This document shows positions 1-5,981 of a stretch of DNA of 9,406 bases, piece by piece. Origin of the DNA: Candidatus Kaiserbacteria bacterium (GTDB lineage Bacteria > Patescibacteriota > Minisyncoccia > Phycocordibacterales > Phycocordibacteraceae); assembly GCA_003230945.1 (NCBI GenBank), contig QIHK01000065.1, positions 1 to 9,406 on the forward strand. Reading direction: 5' to 3'. Numbering within the stretch: position 1 is the first letter of the stretch; every line of letters starts with the position of its first letter. The position numbers were made by a program, and so were the translations under genes. Under the pieces are notes generated by a model. That model did no database searches. It was given only the letters and a program-made list of their open reading frames with translations, and was not told where the DNA came from.

Positions 1-3
1 TCT

Positions 4-21
4 CTTGTTTCGTATCTAAAA
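4..21 (+). repeat. Left arm of an exact 18-bp inverted repeat
   Basis: The 18 bases here are the exact reverse complement of 677-694. The match stops at both ends: neither the flanking bases outside nor those inside the arms continue it. The right arm lies within recombinase coding sequence and encodes the conserved tail residues ILDTKQ. This left arm is therefore an inverted copy of a piece of recombinase gene, just upstream of the recombinase start. An 18-base exact match is very unlikely by chance in a window of this size. Whether it belongs to a second, inverted recombinase copy outside the window or is a scar of rearrangement cannot be told from here. Confidence 0.85.
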
Positions 22-27
22 AACTAT

Positions 28-909
28 ATGAATATCAAACCAAAATATTTTCTTTATGCTCGCAAGAGTACGGAGGATGATAATAAGCAAGTTATATCTA
101 TTGAAGCTCAACTCTTTGAGCTTAGGGAATTTGCTCGCAAAGAAAATCTTGAAATTCTTGAGGAATTTCAAGAGTCGAAAAGAGCAAAGACACCAGGAAG
201 ACCTGTTTTTAATGAAATGATGGCAAAAATTGAGGAGATTGGTAATTGTGGAATACTTACATGGCATCCCGATAGATTGGCAAGAAATAGTATTGACGGT
301 GGGTGGATAATTTATGCCATTGATCAAAAACAAATAGTGTCTTTGCGCTTTCCGACATTTTGGTTTGAACCCACCCCGCAGGGGCTCTTTATGTTACAAG
401 TGGCGTTCGGACAATCTAAATATTATTCAAACAATTTCACTTTGCGATAAGTATGCTGATTGGATATTGTAGAAAGTTGAAAAGTGGGAGCATGAAGAAA
501 AAGACTTATCGCAAAGTTGTGATAAAAATCTTACAGTTAAAATCAAAGAAAGTGAATCGCGCTTGAATAAACTTGTGTCTGCATATTTAGATGAGGATAT
601 ACCAAAAGAAATATATTTGAAAAAGAAAGATTTTAATCACAAGGGAAATAATTGGGTCGAACCCTGCGGGAATGGATTTTAGATACGAAACAAGCCGATT
701 TTTTGTCCTCATCCGACAATTTCAAAGAAATTGCCTCCTTCGTCAAAAAAGTCGGAACGAACCCCAATATTCGTAACAAAACCGCCCACTTTGACACACC
801 CGCTCCCTTTGGTTTTGTCACCAGTTCTCGGCGTTTTCTGCCTGCCTGCGCGCCTTCAGCGCGAGAAGTTTCTGTTTGTGACCCTACCGGGAATCGAACC
901 CGGATTTAA
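28..909 (+). pseudogene. Decayed large serine recombinase (resolvase/invertase family)
   Basis: This is the remnant of a large serine recombinase that would cut and rejoin DNA to integrate or excise an element. Residues 1 to about 130 from the ATG at 28 form the resolvase N-terminal domain: the YARKSTED motif carries the probable nucleophile Ser14, and HPDRLARNS follows further on. After FGQSKYY (about 405-425) the frame goes wrong and stops at 448-450. From about 434 another frame reads SLCDKYADWIL, a TAG stop at 470-472, then the charged helical KVEKWEHEE segment up to about 660. A missing T near 662-666 (CCC TGC GGG in place of CCC TTG CGG G) shifts the frame again. The third piece, LREWILDTKQADFLSSSDNF, continues to a TAA at 907-909. 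The recombinase core, zinc ribbon and start of the coiled coil are absent. Three independent lesions make function impossible. No Shine-Dalgarno precedes the ATG. Confidence 0.88.
677..694 (-). repeat. Right arm of the 18-bp inverted repeat
   Basis: Exact reverse complement of 4-21. In the third fragment of the recombinase pseudogene these bases encode the ILDTKQ segment of the conserved C-terminal tail, so this copy sits in its native coding context and the left copy is the displaced one. The two arms bracket about 655 bp, most of the pseudogene. No target-site duplication is visible next to either arm. Confidence 0.85.
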
Positions 910-950
910 AGCTTGAGAAGCTTCCGTCCTAACCGTTAGACTATAGGGCC
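879..950 (-). tRNA. tRNA-Glu, anticodon CUC
   Basis: The reverse strand folds into a complete cloverleaf of 72 nt. The acceptor stem is GGCCCTA with TAGGGTC (one G-U pair). The D arm GTCT/GGAC encloses a loop with the GG pair. The anticodon stem GAAGC/GCTTT encloses the loop TTCTCAA, so the anticodon is CUC and reads the Glu codon GAG. A four-base variable region follows, then the T arm CCGGG-TTCGATT-CCCGG and discriminator A at 879. CCA is not encoded (CAAAC follows), so a CCA-adding enzyme is needed. The gene lies 38 bp after the murF stop on the same strand. Its 3' part overlaps, antisense, the end of the recombinase pseudogene, which suggests the tRNA was the element's integration site. 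Confidence 0.93.
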
Positions 951-958
951 GTTTTACA

Positions 959-967
959 TTTATACCA
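959..967 (-). promoter_or_regulatory. Possible extended -10 promoter for tRNA-Glu
   Basis: The reverse strand reads TGGTATAAA just before the tRNA, an extended -10 (TGn plus TATAAA). Its expected start point falls a few bases before the tRNA 5' end. A TTGACC lies further upstream, but at 22 bp it is too far to be a normal -35. The tRNA may therefore have its own promoter instead of depending only on read-through from murF. Confidence 0.35.
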
Positions 968-988
968 AAAAATGGTGAAAAATAAAGG

Positions 989-2278
989 TCAACGACGTCG
1001 TAGCCACTCATTTTCTTGTCGCACAAGTCGTAATCGTTCGGAGCGATCGGCAAGAAGTCCTTCAACAATCTGTTCCGTGCGAATGGATTGGGAGCCTTTT
1101 ACGAGTACGACATCTCCTTCTTGAAGGAATGCTTTAAGGGCTACTTCCGCACTTTGTGCGTCATCATAGTTTTGTATCATATCTTTTTGCATACCTGATG
1201 CCAACGCAGCGGCTACGAATGCATGTGCACGAATACCGACTGCAATAATTATATCAGCGGTATTTGCAGCAAGCGCACCTATGCGTTCATGTTCAGTAAC
1301 CGAATATCGACCAAGTTCAAGCATGTCTCCTAAAATAACAATACGACGTTTAGCTCGTGGAAAAGTTTTTAAGGTATTCAATGCTTCTTCAACTGCAGTA
1401 GGCGAAGAATTATATGAATCATCAATTATGATTGAATCATGTATTCCAGCAAAAAGTCTTCCACGCCCTGCTGGTGGTTCATACTTGCGAAGTGCTTTGA
1501 GTGTTTCTTTGAGCGATAGGTCAAATACGCTTGCAACAGCAATAGCTGCTACTGCTGGAAAAATTTGTACTTCCCCAACTGAACCGTTTACGACAAGCTC
1601 ACTTTTGGTGTCTGCACTCGATACCTCAGCATGCATACCAACAATCTTCCCTTCTTCTTCATGAAAACCAATATTTGTAATTCGAATATTTGCACCAACC
1701 TCAGTACCGTATGAAATAATGCGTGCGGGAGTGCGTAACGCCATTGTGGACGCATAGGGGTCATCTACGGGAAGAATGAGAGGAGCAGCAGCTGGAAGAG
1801 AATAAGCTGGTGAAAATTCTTCTTCACGAACCGCTTCTGGAGACTCATACGCTTCCACGTGTACAGGAATTTTCGGAAGACACGTTACAACCACAATATC
1901 TGGTGTTGCTATTTTAAGTAGCTTCGCAATGTCACCAGGGCGATCTGCACCAACCTCGAGTACAAGAAGATTTGGATAGTGATTTGGCAAAATAATAAGA
2001 GCAAAAGCGCACTTAATGACTCGCATCCAAGAAAATGGGTTCCCCCAAGGATTCTTTACTCCAAGAATTGTAAACGGTACACCAAACTCACTGTTGTAAC
2101 TTCTTTCACTCTTACGTACAAAAAATTGGATTGTAAGTGCAGCGGCAACAGCATCTTTTGTCGAAGTTTTTCCTACTGAACCCGTTATCATGACAATGTG
2201 TGGTTTGTACTTTCGTACGACGGCACGGGCAAGTACTGCAAGAAAAACAGAGACAATTGATTTAAGAAAAGATTTCAT
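989..2278 (-). CDS. murF: MurF, UDP-MurNAc-tripeptide:D-Ala-D-Ala ligase, N-terminally shortened
   Basis: MurF uses ATP to add D-Ala-D-Ala to UDP-MurNAc-tripeptide, the last cytoplasmic step of the peptidoglycan stem peptide. The 429 residues show the Mur ligase P-loop GSVGKTST (33-40), the NxxxGVP element (62-68), LEVGADRPGDIA (107-118), the RGR motif (272-274), DDSYNSSP (286-293, family DDxYNANP), LGDMLELG (316-323) and VKGS followed by E (393-402). These last motifs are specific to MurF rather than MurC, D or E. The P-loop lies some 70 residues earlier than in typical MurF, so the usual N-terminal substrate-binding domain is missing. A hydrophobic stretch (about 4-20) takes its place and may be a membrane anchor. 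By eye the carbamylated lysine position is Glu154. The ATG at 2278 overlaps the ftsI TGA by two bases, so translation is probably coupled. Function is confident; the shortened N terminus is unusual. Confidence 0.92.
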   Translation of the reverse strand: MKSFLKSIVSVFLAVLARAVVRKYKPHIVMITGSVGKTSTKDAVAAALTIQFFVRKSERSYNSEFGVPFTILGVKNPWGNPFSWMRVIKCAFALIILPNHYPNLLVLEVGADRPGDIAKLLKIATPDIVVVTCLPKIPVHVEAYESPEAVREEEFSPAYSLPAAAPLILPVDDPYASTMALRTPARIISYGTEVGANIRITNIGFHEEEGKIVGMHAEVSSADTKSELVVNGSVGEVQIFPAVAAIAVASVFDLSLKETLKALRKYEPPAGRGRLFAGIHDSIIIDDSYNSSPTAVEEALNTLKTFPRAKRRIVILGDMLELGRYSVTEHERIGALAANTADIIIAVGIRAHAFVAAALASGMQKDMIQNYDDAQSAEVALKAFLQEGDVVLVKGSQSIRTEQIVEGLLADRSERLRLVRQENEWLRRR

Positions 2279-4008
2279 TGTGTTGATGGAGTAAAGGCAC
2301 GATCAGGCGGAATAGCATAATAATTGATTAAGAAATGTATGAGATCGAGTAGCGCAGGCGTTAATGTTTCCGAGGCATACTCAAAATTTTTGGGATCATT
2401 CGTATAGAGTAAAATAATGAAACGCGGATTAAAGGAAGGGAAAAAAGCTACCTCTGAATGGAAGAAGCGATTCTTGTAATACGTTCCCGTTGGCGTCGGT
2501 AACTGTGCTGTTCCGGTTTTAACTGCAACTGATAATGTCGGAATTTTTGCTTTTCCTCGATCAAGTCTATCATCGAAAAGAGCATCCATCATAACCGTCG
2601 TTTCGCGTGCTGCCGTGGGGGTAAATACTTTAGTCTCTTTGTTCCAAGCAAGTGTGCGAGTAATACCTGACTCAAGCACCACCGACTTCACTAAGTGCGG
2701 TTCGACCATCATACCTTTATTGGCGATTGCACCAAGAGCACGAATCATCTGTAGAGGAGTAACGGCAATACCTTCACCAAAAGAAGCAGTATCATAATAA
2801 ATTTGTTGCGGTTTTGAGATATTTCCGATAAGTGCAGAACCTTCACTTGGTAAATCAATACCTGTTTTTTGTCCAAAAAGTTTTGTGAAGTAAGTTCTAA
2901 ATTGTTCCTGTCCGAGTTGATTTGCAATCCACAGTGCACCAACATTAAGCGATTGTTTAATAATTTCTATCATTGGAATAACGCCACGTGCTTTTAGATC
3001 CCAGTTACAAATACGCGCATTGCTCACTTTAACGCAACCCGTATCGTTATACGTAGTGTTTGGTGTAATGACACCCGCAGAAAGTCCTGACGCCATCGTA
3101 AGAGGCTTCATGATAGAACCAAATTCATAGACATGTTCCACGAGTGGATTACCAAGGAGAGCAGGAGTTACCCTTGAGAGATCATTTGAGTTATAGGTCG
3201 GATAGGTAGCAAGCGCAATAATCTCTCCTGTTTTTGGATCCATAATAATTCCTCCTGAATTGGCACTCGAATATTTTTTATTTATTTTTTTGAGATCATT
3301 CGCTAGCCGTGTTTCAACCTCCGGCTCAATAGTCGTCACAATATTCCCCTCATGAGCATTTTTTGCATTTACAAAAAGTGAACCTACATTTGAAAAAATC
3401 TGCGCAAAGAAATTCTTATAAAGTTCATTACTCGAGCGAGAGAGTATGCTGTCATACTGCGCTTCAAGCCCTGTTCGTCCGGCAAGAGTATTACTTGAAC
3501 CATACGACACAATACCAATAGATTGTGCAGCAAGTATGTTTCCTGGGTAGTATCGCCATCGCTCGCGCAACACCATCACCCCAGTAATTTTTTTTGCTGA
3601 GAGAGATTTCCCCGCTACATCAGAAAGATGACGAGCAACCTGTACATAAATAACATTTGGTTTCGCTGCTGCCACGAGAAATGATTTTTTATTAAGTGTA
3701 GACGAAGAAACCGCACTTATTGCTGTATACGCAGCTTCAGGATCCACAAGAGTTTGCGGGTTTATGGCAACAAGAAATCCAGTCGAAAGTGTTGCCGCAC
3801 TAATAAGGGTGCCATCTTTACGTGTAAAATATATAGAACCTCGATCAAAAAGATTACTATTACCAGAAATAAATTGTCGGTCTGCTTTAAGTGAATAATC
3901 TTTTCCATACACTATTTGTACAAAATAGAGCCGACCAAGTATAAGAAGAGTCGCTAAAATAGTAAGACCCAGAATGATACGAATACGGAAACGAAATTTT
4001 GCGCGCAT
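2275..4008 (-). CDS. ftsI: FtsI-type penicillin-binding transpeptidase (PBP3 class)
   Basis: Monofunctional class B penicillin-binding protein that cross-links septal peptidoglycan together with FtsW. With the ATG at 4008 it has 577 residues. A basic cytoplasmic tip is followed by one membrane segment (about 11-33). The periplasmic N-terminal module contains FDRGSI (54-59) and TGLEAQYD (179-186). The transpeptidase domain has all three active-site motifs: S298-IMK301 (nucleophile Ser298), S353-L-N355 and K497-T-G. An in-frame TTG at 4023 would add five residues, but it lies in the T-run of a hairpin and the ATG gives a normal start, so ATG is chosen. Neither start has a Shine-Dalgarno. The TGA overlaps the murF ATG. 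A 134-bp gap with a terminator-like hairpin separates it from the ftsL-like gene, unlike the overlapping junctions elsewhere in the cluster. It is named FtsI rather than PBP2 for its dcw position. Confidence 0.93.
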   Translation of the reverse strand: MRAKFRFRIRIILGLTILATLLILGRLYFVQIVYGKDYSLKADRQFISGNSNLFDRGSIYFTRKDGTLISAATLSTGFLVAINPQTLVDPEAAYTAISAVSSSTLNKKSFLVAAAKPNVIYVQVARHLSDVAGKSLSAKKITGVMVLRERWRYYPGNILAAQSIGIVSYGSSNTLAGRTGLEAQYDSILSRSSNELYKNFFAQIFSNVGSLFVNAKNAHEGNIVTTIEPEVETRLANDLKKINKKYSSANSGGIIMDPKTGEIIALATYPTYNSNDLSRVTPALLGNPLVEHVYEFGSIMKPLTMASGLSAGVITPNTTYNDTGCVKVSNARICNWDLKARGVIPMIEIIKQSLNVGALWIANQLGQEQFRTYFTKLFGQKTGIDLPSEGSALIGNISKPQQIYYDTASFGEGIAVTPLQMIRALGAIANKGMMVEPHLVKSVVLESGITRTLAWNKETKVFTPTAARETTVMMDALFDDRLDRGKAKIPTLSVAVKTGTAQLPTPTGTYYKNRFFHSEVAFFPSFNPRFIILLYTNDPKNFEYASETLTPALLDLIHFLINYYAIPPDRAFTPSTQ

Positions 4009-4049
4009 ATTATTTAAAAACAAAATACGAACACAATAATTGTGTCGTA
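4009..4049 (-). terminator. Terminator-like hairpin directly before ftsI
   Basis: On the reverse strand TACGACACAA pairs with TTGTG-T-TCGTA across a three-base loop (10 bp, one bulged T; hairpin at 4026-4049). It is followed at once by TTTTGTTTTT. This is the form of a Rho-independent terminator or attenuator, placed between the ftsL-like gene and ftsI, with the T-run ending 8 bases before the ftsI ATG. The stem has only four G-C pairs, so its strength is uncertain. It may reduce transcription into ftsI and murF. No convincing separate ftsI promoter was found in the 134-bp gap. Confidence 0.5.
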
Positions 4050-4142
4050 CTTTACTTGATTAAACTTATTCATATATCCCATCATATTACTTTGAGAGAT
4101 CAATCTTTGTTATCCCTCATGAGATATAAAACTCATAAAATA

Positions 4143-4436
4143 TTAGCGAAGAGCAGTGGCTGGTGCAGTTGGTACAAACGTTTCCATTGTTGGTTTTGCA
4201 TAGCCAAGTGCTACGTAGTCAGTATTTGTAATTTGAGTGACCGTAGACAAATATTGTGACTCAAGCTTAGCAACTACTGACTCATCATTACGAACTGATT
4301 GTGAAAAATCAATCGTATAGGTAGCATATATCATCACAACTGCAATAAGACCAATGTACGTCATAGCAAGCGCCCCCACAATACTCGCGGTAAACGAAAC
4401 AGGAGAAAATGGAAAATGAATTGAAAATTTAGACAT
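4143..4436 (-). CDS. ftsL: FtsL-like small membrane division protein
   Basis: A 97-residue protein with a short N-terminal tip, one strong membrane segment (about 16-42, rich in A, V, I, L, M) and a short extracytoplasmic region with a modest helical heptad pattern (about 47-70). The C terminus is rich in P, T and A. This layout and its place between rsmH and ftsI match FtsL, which joins DivIC/FtsB and activates FtsI-FtsW at the septum. FtsL sequences are poorly conserved, so the name rests mainly on position, size and topology. The ATG at 4436 overlaps the end of rsmH by 8 bases. The frame is open further upstream, to 4607, but that part lies wholly inside rsmH and reads like a shadow frame, so it is excluded. 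No Shine-Dalgarno is seen; coupling to rsmH is likely. Confidence 0.68.
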   Translation of the reverse strand: MSKFSIHFPFSPVSFTASIVGALAMTYIGLIAVVMIYATYTIDFSQSVRNDESVVAKLESQYLSTVTQITNTDYVALGYAKPTMETFVPTAPATALR

Positions 4437-5385
4437 AAGAAAAAGCTGGATTAGCATTACCAAGTTTTGGATTTTGCTCGGTAGCACAACGTTCAAAAAC
4501 ACGCATTTTTGCACTTCTTGCACGTCTATTTTCCAAAATCTCTGCGCGTGATGCGACAATAGGTTTCTTTGGTGTGAGTGAACCGAGACTTGCATAAACG
4601 GCATCACGAAGAGTACTTTTCACAATACGGTCCTCAATAGAATGAAAGGAAATAACGACAAGACGACCACCTGGTGCAAGTGCTTTAAGTGCGGCGGCAA
4701 GACCCTCACGCAAAGCACCAAGCTCATCGTTCGTTGCAATACGTAGTGCTTGAAAAGTTTTAGTGGCCGGATGGATTCTGCGTTGTTGATACCAACGCGG
4801 TGTACCAGCCATAACGGCTTCAACAAGTACACTAGTCGTAAGAATGCGATTTTTAGCGCGCATTGCGACGATGGCGCGGGCAATACTTCGCGCAAAACGT
4901 TCTTCACCATAACTATAAATAAGGTCAGAAAGTTCTTCCTCACTTGCAGAATTTACAATGGCGGCAGCTGTTTCCCCTTCTGATCCATACATCATAAGGA
5001 GTGGCTCATCTTCTTTGAAAGAGAATCCACGTGGTGAGGCGATTTGATATCCACTCCATCCAAGGTCAAAAATAATTTTATCGACAGCACCAATATTAAG
5101 TCGTTCAATGATATGTGAAAGATTACGGAAATTATCATTTACCAAATGAGCGATTGGACGATCGTGTCGACGATCTGCAGAATACACATCACGGGCACGC
5201 TCTACCGCTTCAATGTCTGCATCGATACCGACAATAACGCCTTCAGAACCGAGAGCACTCAATAAGTGCTTAAAATGCCCTGCCCCACCTAAAGTGCCAT
5301 CGATAACCACGTCACTCGATTGCACCGCAAGTGCACTAAGTACTTCTTTCATCAAAACGCTGTCATGTTTCGCTTCCATACTCAT
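4429..5385 (-). CDS. rsmH: RsmH (MraW), 16S rRNA (cytosine-1402-N4) methyltransferase
   Basis: RsmH uses S-adenosylmethionine to methylate N4 of C1402 in the ribosomal P site. The 318 residues carry the family signatures in order: HDSVLMKEVLSAL (7-19), the SAM-binding DGTLGGAGH, DADIEAVERA, the DLGWSGYQ segment (usual form DLGVSSxQ), RGFSF followed by EPLLMMY (usual form PLDMRMD), HPATKTFQALRI with NDEL, and ISFHSIEDRIVK near the C terminus. Length is normal for the family. The changed DLG and PLDM segments look like lineage variants, not damage. The ATG at 5385 overlaps the mraZ TGA (ATGA); a second in-frame ATG at 5379 is a possible alternative start. It is second in the dcw operon, its usual place after mraZ. 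Confidence 0.95.
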   Translation of the reverse strand: MSMEAKHDSVLMKEVLSALAVQSSDVVIDGTLGGAGHFKHLLSALGSEGVIVGIDADIEAVERARDVYSADRRHDRPIAHLVNDNFRNLSHIIERLNIGAVDKIIFDLGWSGYQIASPRGFSFKEDEPLLMMYGSEGETAAAIVNSASEEELSDLIYSYGEERFARSIARAIVAMRAKNRILTTSVLVEAVMAGTPRWYQQRRIHPATKTFQALRIATNDELGALREGLAAALKALAPGGRLVVISFHSIEDRIVKSTLRDAVYASLGSLTPKKPIVASRAEILENRRARSAKMRVFERCATEQNPKLGNANPAFSYV

Positions 5386-5810
5386 GTGATATTTCCCAAT
5401 TTTTCAGCAAATGCGTCAGCATCTCGTTCAATAGCTGTGGTGTATTTCTTCCAAGCATTTTCATTCCAAATTTCTACACGACTGGCAACTCCAGCAACGA
5501 CTGCTTTGGACTTGAGTTTGGCAAAATTCCGGAGATGATCCGGAATAAGTACACGTCCAGCACTGTCGACCTCAGCTTCCATAGCCCCAGCAAGAAAGAG
5601 ACGTGCAAGCCCTCGTCCAGCGGCGGTACCGCTTGCGTGCATTGCATGTCTTTTGGCTTCTCGCGCCCAATCTTTCTTTGGATACACATAGAGACAATGA
5701 TCAAGACCGCGAGTGATCACCACTGCACGGCCAAGGTTTTTCCGAAATCGTGCAGGAAGTGACAAACGATTTTTTAGATCAAGTGTATGTAGATATTCTC
5801 CGATAAACAT
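5382..5810 (-). CDS. mraZ: MraZ, AbrB-like transcriptional regulator of the dcw cluster
   Basis: MraZ is a DNA-binding protein with two AbrB-like half domains that forms a ring-shaped oligomer and usually regulates its own operon. The 142 residues show both halves: FIGEYLHTLDLKNRLSLPAR at the N terminus (DxKxRLxLPxxFR) and DSAGRVLIPDHLR in the second half, then a C-terminal VEIWNENAWKKY. Length is close to the family norm of about 145-150. The frame stays open to a GTG at 5864, but that start would fall inside the operator repeats, and the ATG at 5810 gives the canonical FIGEY beginning. No clear Shine-Dalgarno precedes it. It is the first gene of the operon; its promoter and probable MraZ boxes lie just upstream. 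The TGA overlaps the rsmH ATG. Confidence 0.95.
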   Translation of the reverse strand: MFIGEYLHTLDLKNRLSLPARFRKNLGRAVVITRGLDHCLYVYPKKDWAREAKRHAMHASGTAAGRGLARLFLAGAMEAEVDSAGRVLIPDHLRNFAKLKSKAVVAGVASRVEIWNENAWKKYTTAIERDADAFAEKLGNIT

Positions 5811-5858
5811 AGAAAGAAAGGCGTGTGAAAAAATGGGAAATAAACAATAACTCTTATC

Positions 5859-5908
5859 TCCCACTTTATCCCACTAGTAGTGAAGTATATGACACTTTAC
5901 CCCACTTT
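5859..5908 (-). promoter_or_regulatory. MraZ operator: four AAAGTGGG-type boxes
   Basis: On the reverse strand there are four related nonamers: AAAGTGGGG (5900-5908), AAAGTGTCA (5890-5898), CTAGTGGGA (5869-5877) and AAAGTGGGA (5859-5867). Their left ends are 10, 21 and 10 bp apart, so all lie on about the same face of the helix. Known MraZ proteins bind tandem GTGGG- or AAAGTG-type boxes with a 10-bp period in front of mraZ. The upstream pair lies inside the promoter spacer and the downstream pair near the expected transcription start, which suits autorepression. Confidence 0.72.
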
Positions 5909-5913
5909 GACAA
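5884..5913 (-). promoter_or_regulatory. Sigma70-type promoter of the mraZ operon
   Basis: On the reverse strand TTGTCA (5908-5913, 5 of 6 to TTGACA) and TATACT (5884-5889, 5 of 6 to TATAAT) are separated by 18 bp. Transcription should start near 5877, giving a leader of about 67 nt before the mraZ ATG. Two MraZ-type boxes fill the spacer, so regulator binding would compete with RNA polymerase. Confidence 0.65.
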
Positions 5914-5969
5914 AAGTACTATCCACAGGCACACTGTGAACGGAGTATTGAAAACTAGAAATAGAAAGA

Positions 5970-5975
5970 AAGGAG
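5970..5975 (+). promoter_or_regulatory. Strong Shine-Dalgarno of the NUDIX gene
   Basis: AAGGAG lies 6 bases before the ATG at 5982 and fixes the start. It is the only full-length Shine-Dalgarno in the window; the division genes on the other strand have none and lysS only a weak AGGG. Confidence 0.8.
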
Positions 5976-5981
5976 ACTGCT

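Noticed and set aside
651..675. tRNA T-arm-like GGGTCGAACCCTGCGGG
   Set aside because: No cloverleaf can be built around it; it is recombinase coding sequence (WVEP-LREW) with a one-base deletion.
848..866. GC-rich hairpin CGCGC-CTTCA-GCGCG downstream of tRNA-Glu
   Set aside because: Only 5 bp and not followed by a T-run on either strand, so not called a terminator; it could be part of the att region but there is no evidence.
1281..1664. 127-residue open frame on the plus strand opposite murF
   Set aside because: It lies wholly within the well-supported murF frame on the other strand and has low-complexity Ser/Thr composition, no recognisable domain and no Shine-Dalgarno; a shadow frame.
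4009..4023. TTG start at 4023 for ftsI
   Set aside because: It lies in the T-run of the hairpin and has no ribosome site; the ATG at 4008 gives a standard class B PBP beginning.
4437..4607. N-terminal extension of the ftsL-like frame
   Set aside because: The frame is open to 4607, but this part is inside rsmH, has unprotein-like composition and would place 57 extra residues before a normal FtsL layout.
5811..5864. Earlier GTG start for mraZ at 5864
   Set aside because: It would lie in the operator repeats and add 18 residues before the canonical FIGEY start of MraZ.
5919..5927. DnaA-box-like CTATCCACA
   Set aside because: One mismatch to TTATCCACA and only a single copy, with no AT-rich unwinding element or dnaA/dnaN nearby; no support for an origin.
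5924..5938. Small inverted repeat CACAG-GCACA-CTGTG in the divergent region
   Set aside because: A 5-bp stem is too short to call an operator without conservation data.
5907..5951. Plus-strand promoter for the NUDIX gene from TTGACA at 5907
   Set aside because: The -35 is perfect, but no acceptable -10 is found 15-19 bp downstream. The motif overlaps the mraZ -35 on the other strand and may be coincidental.
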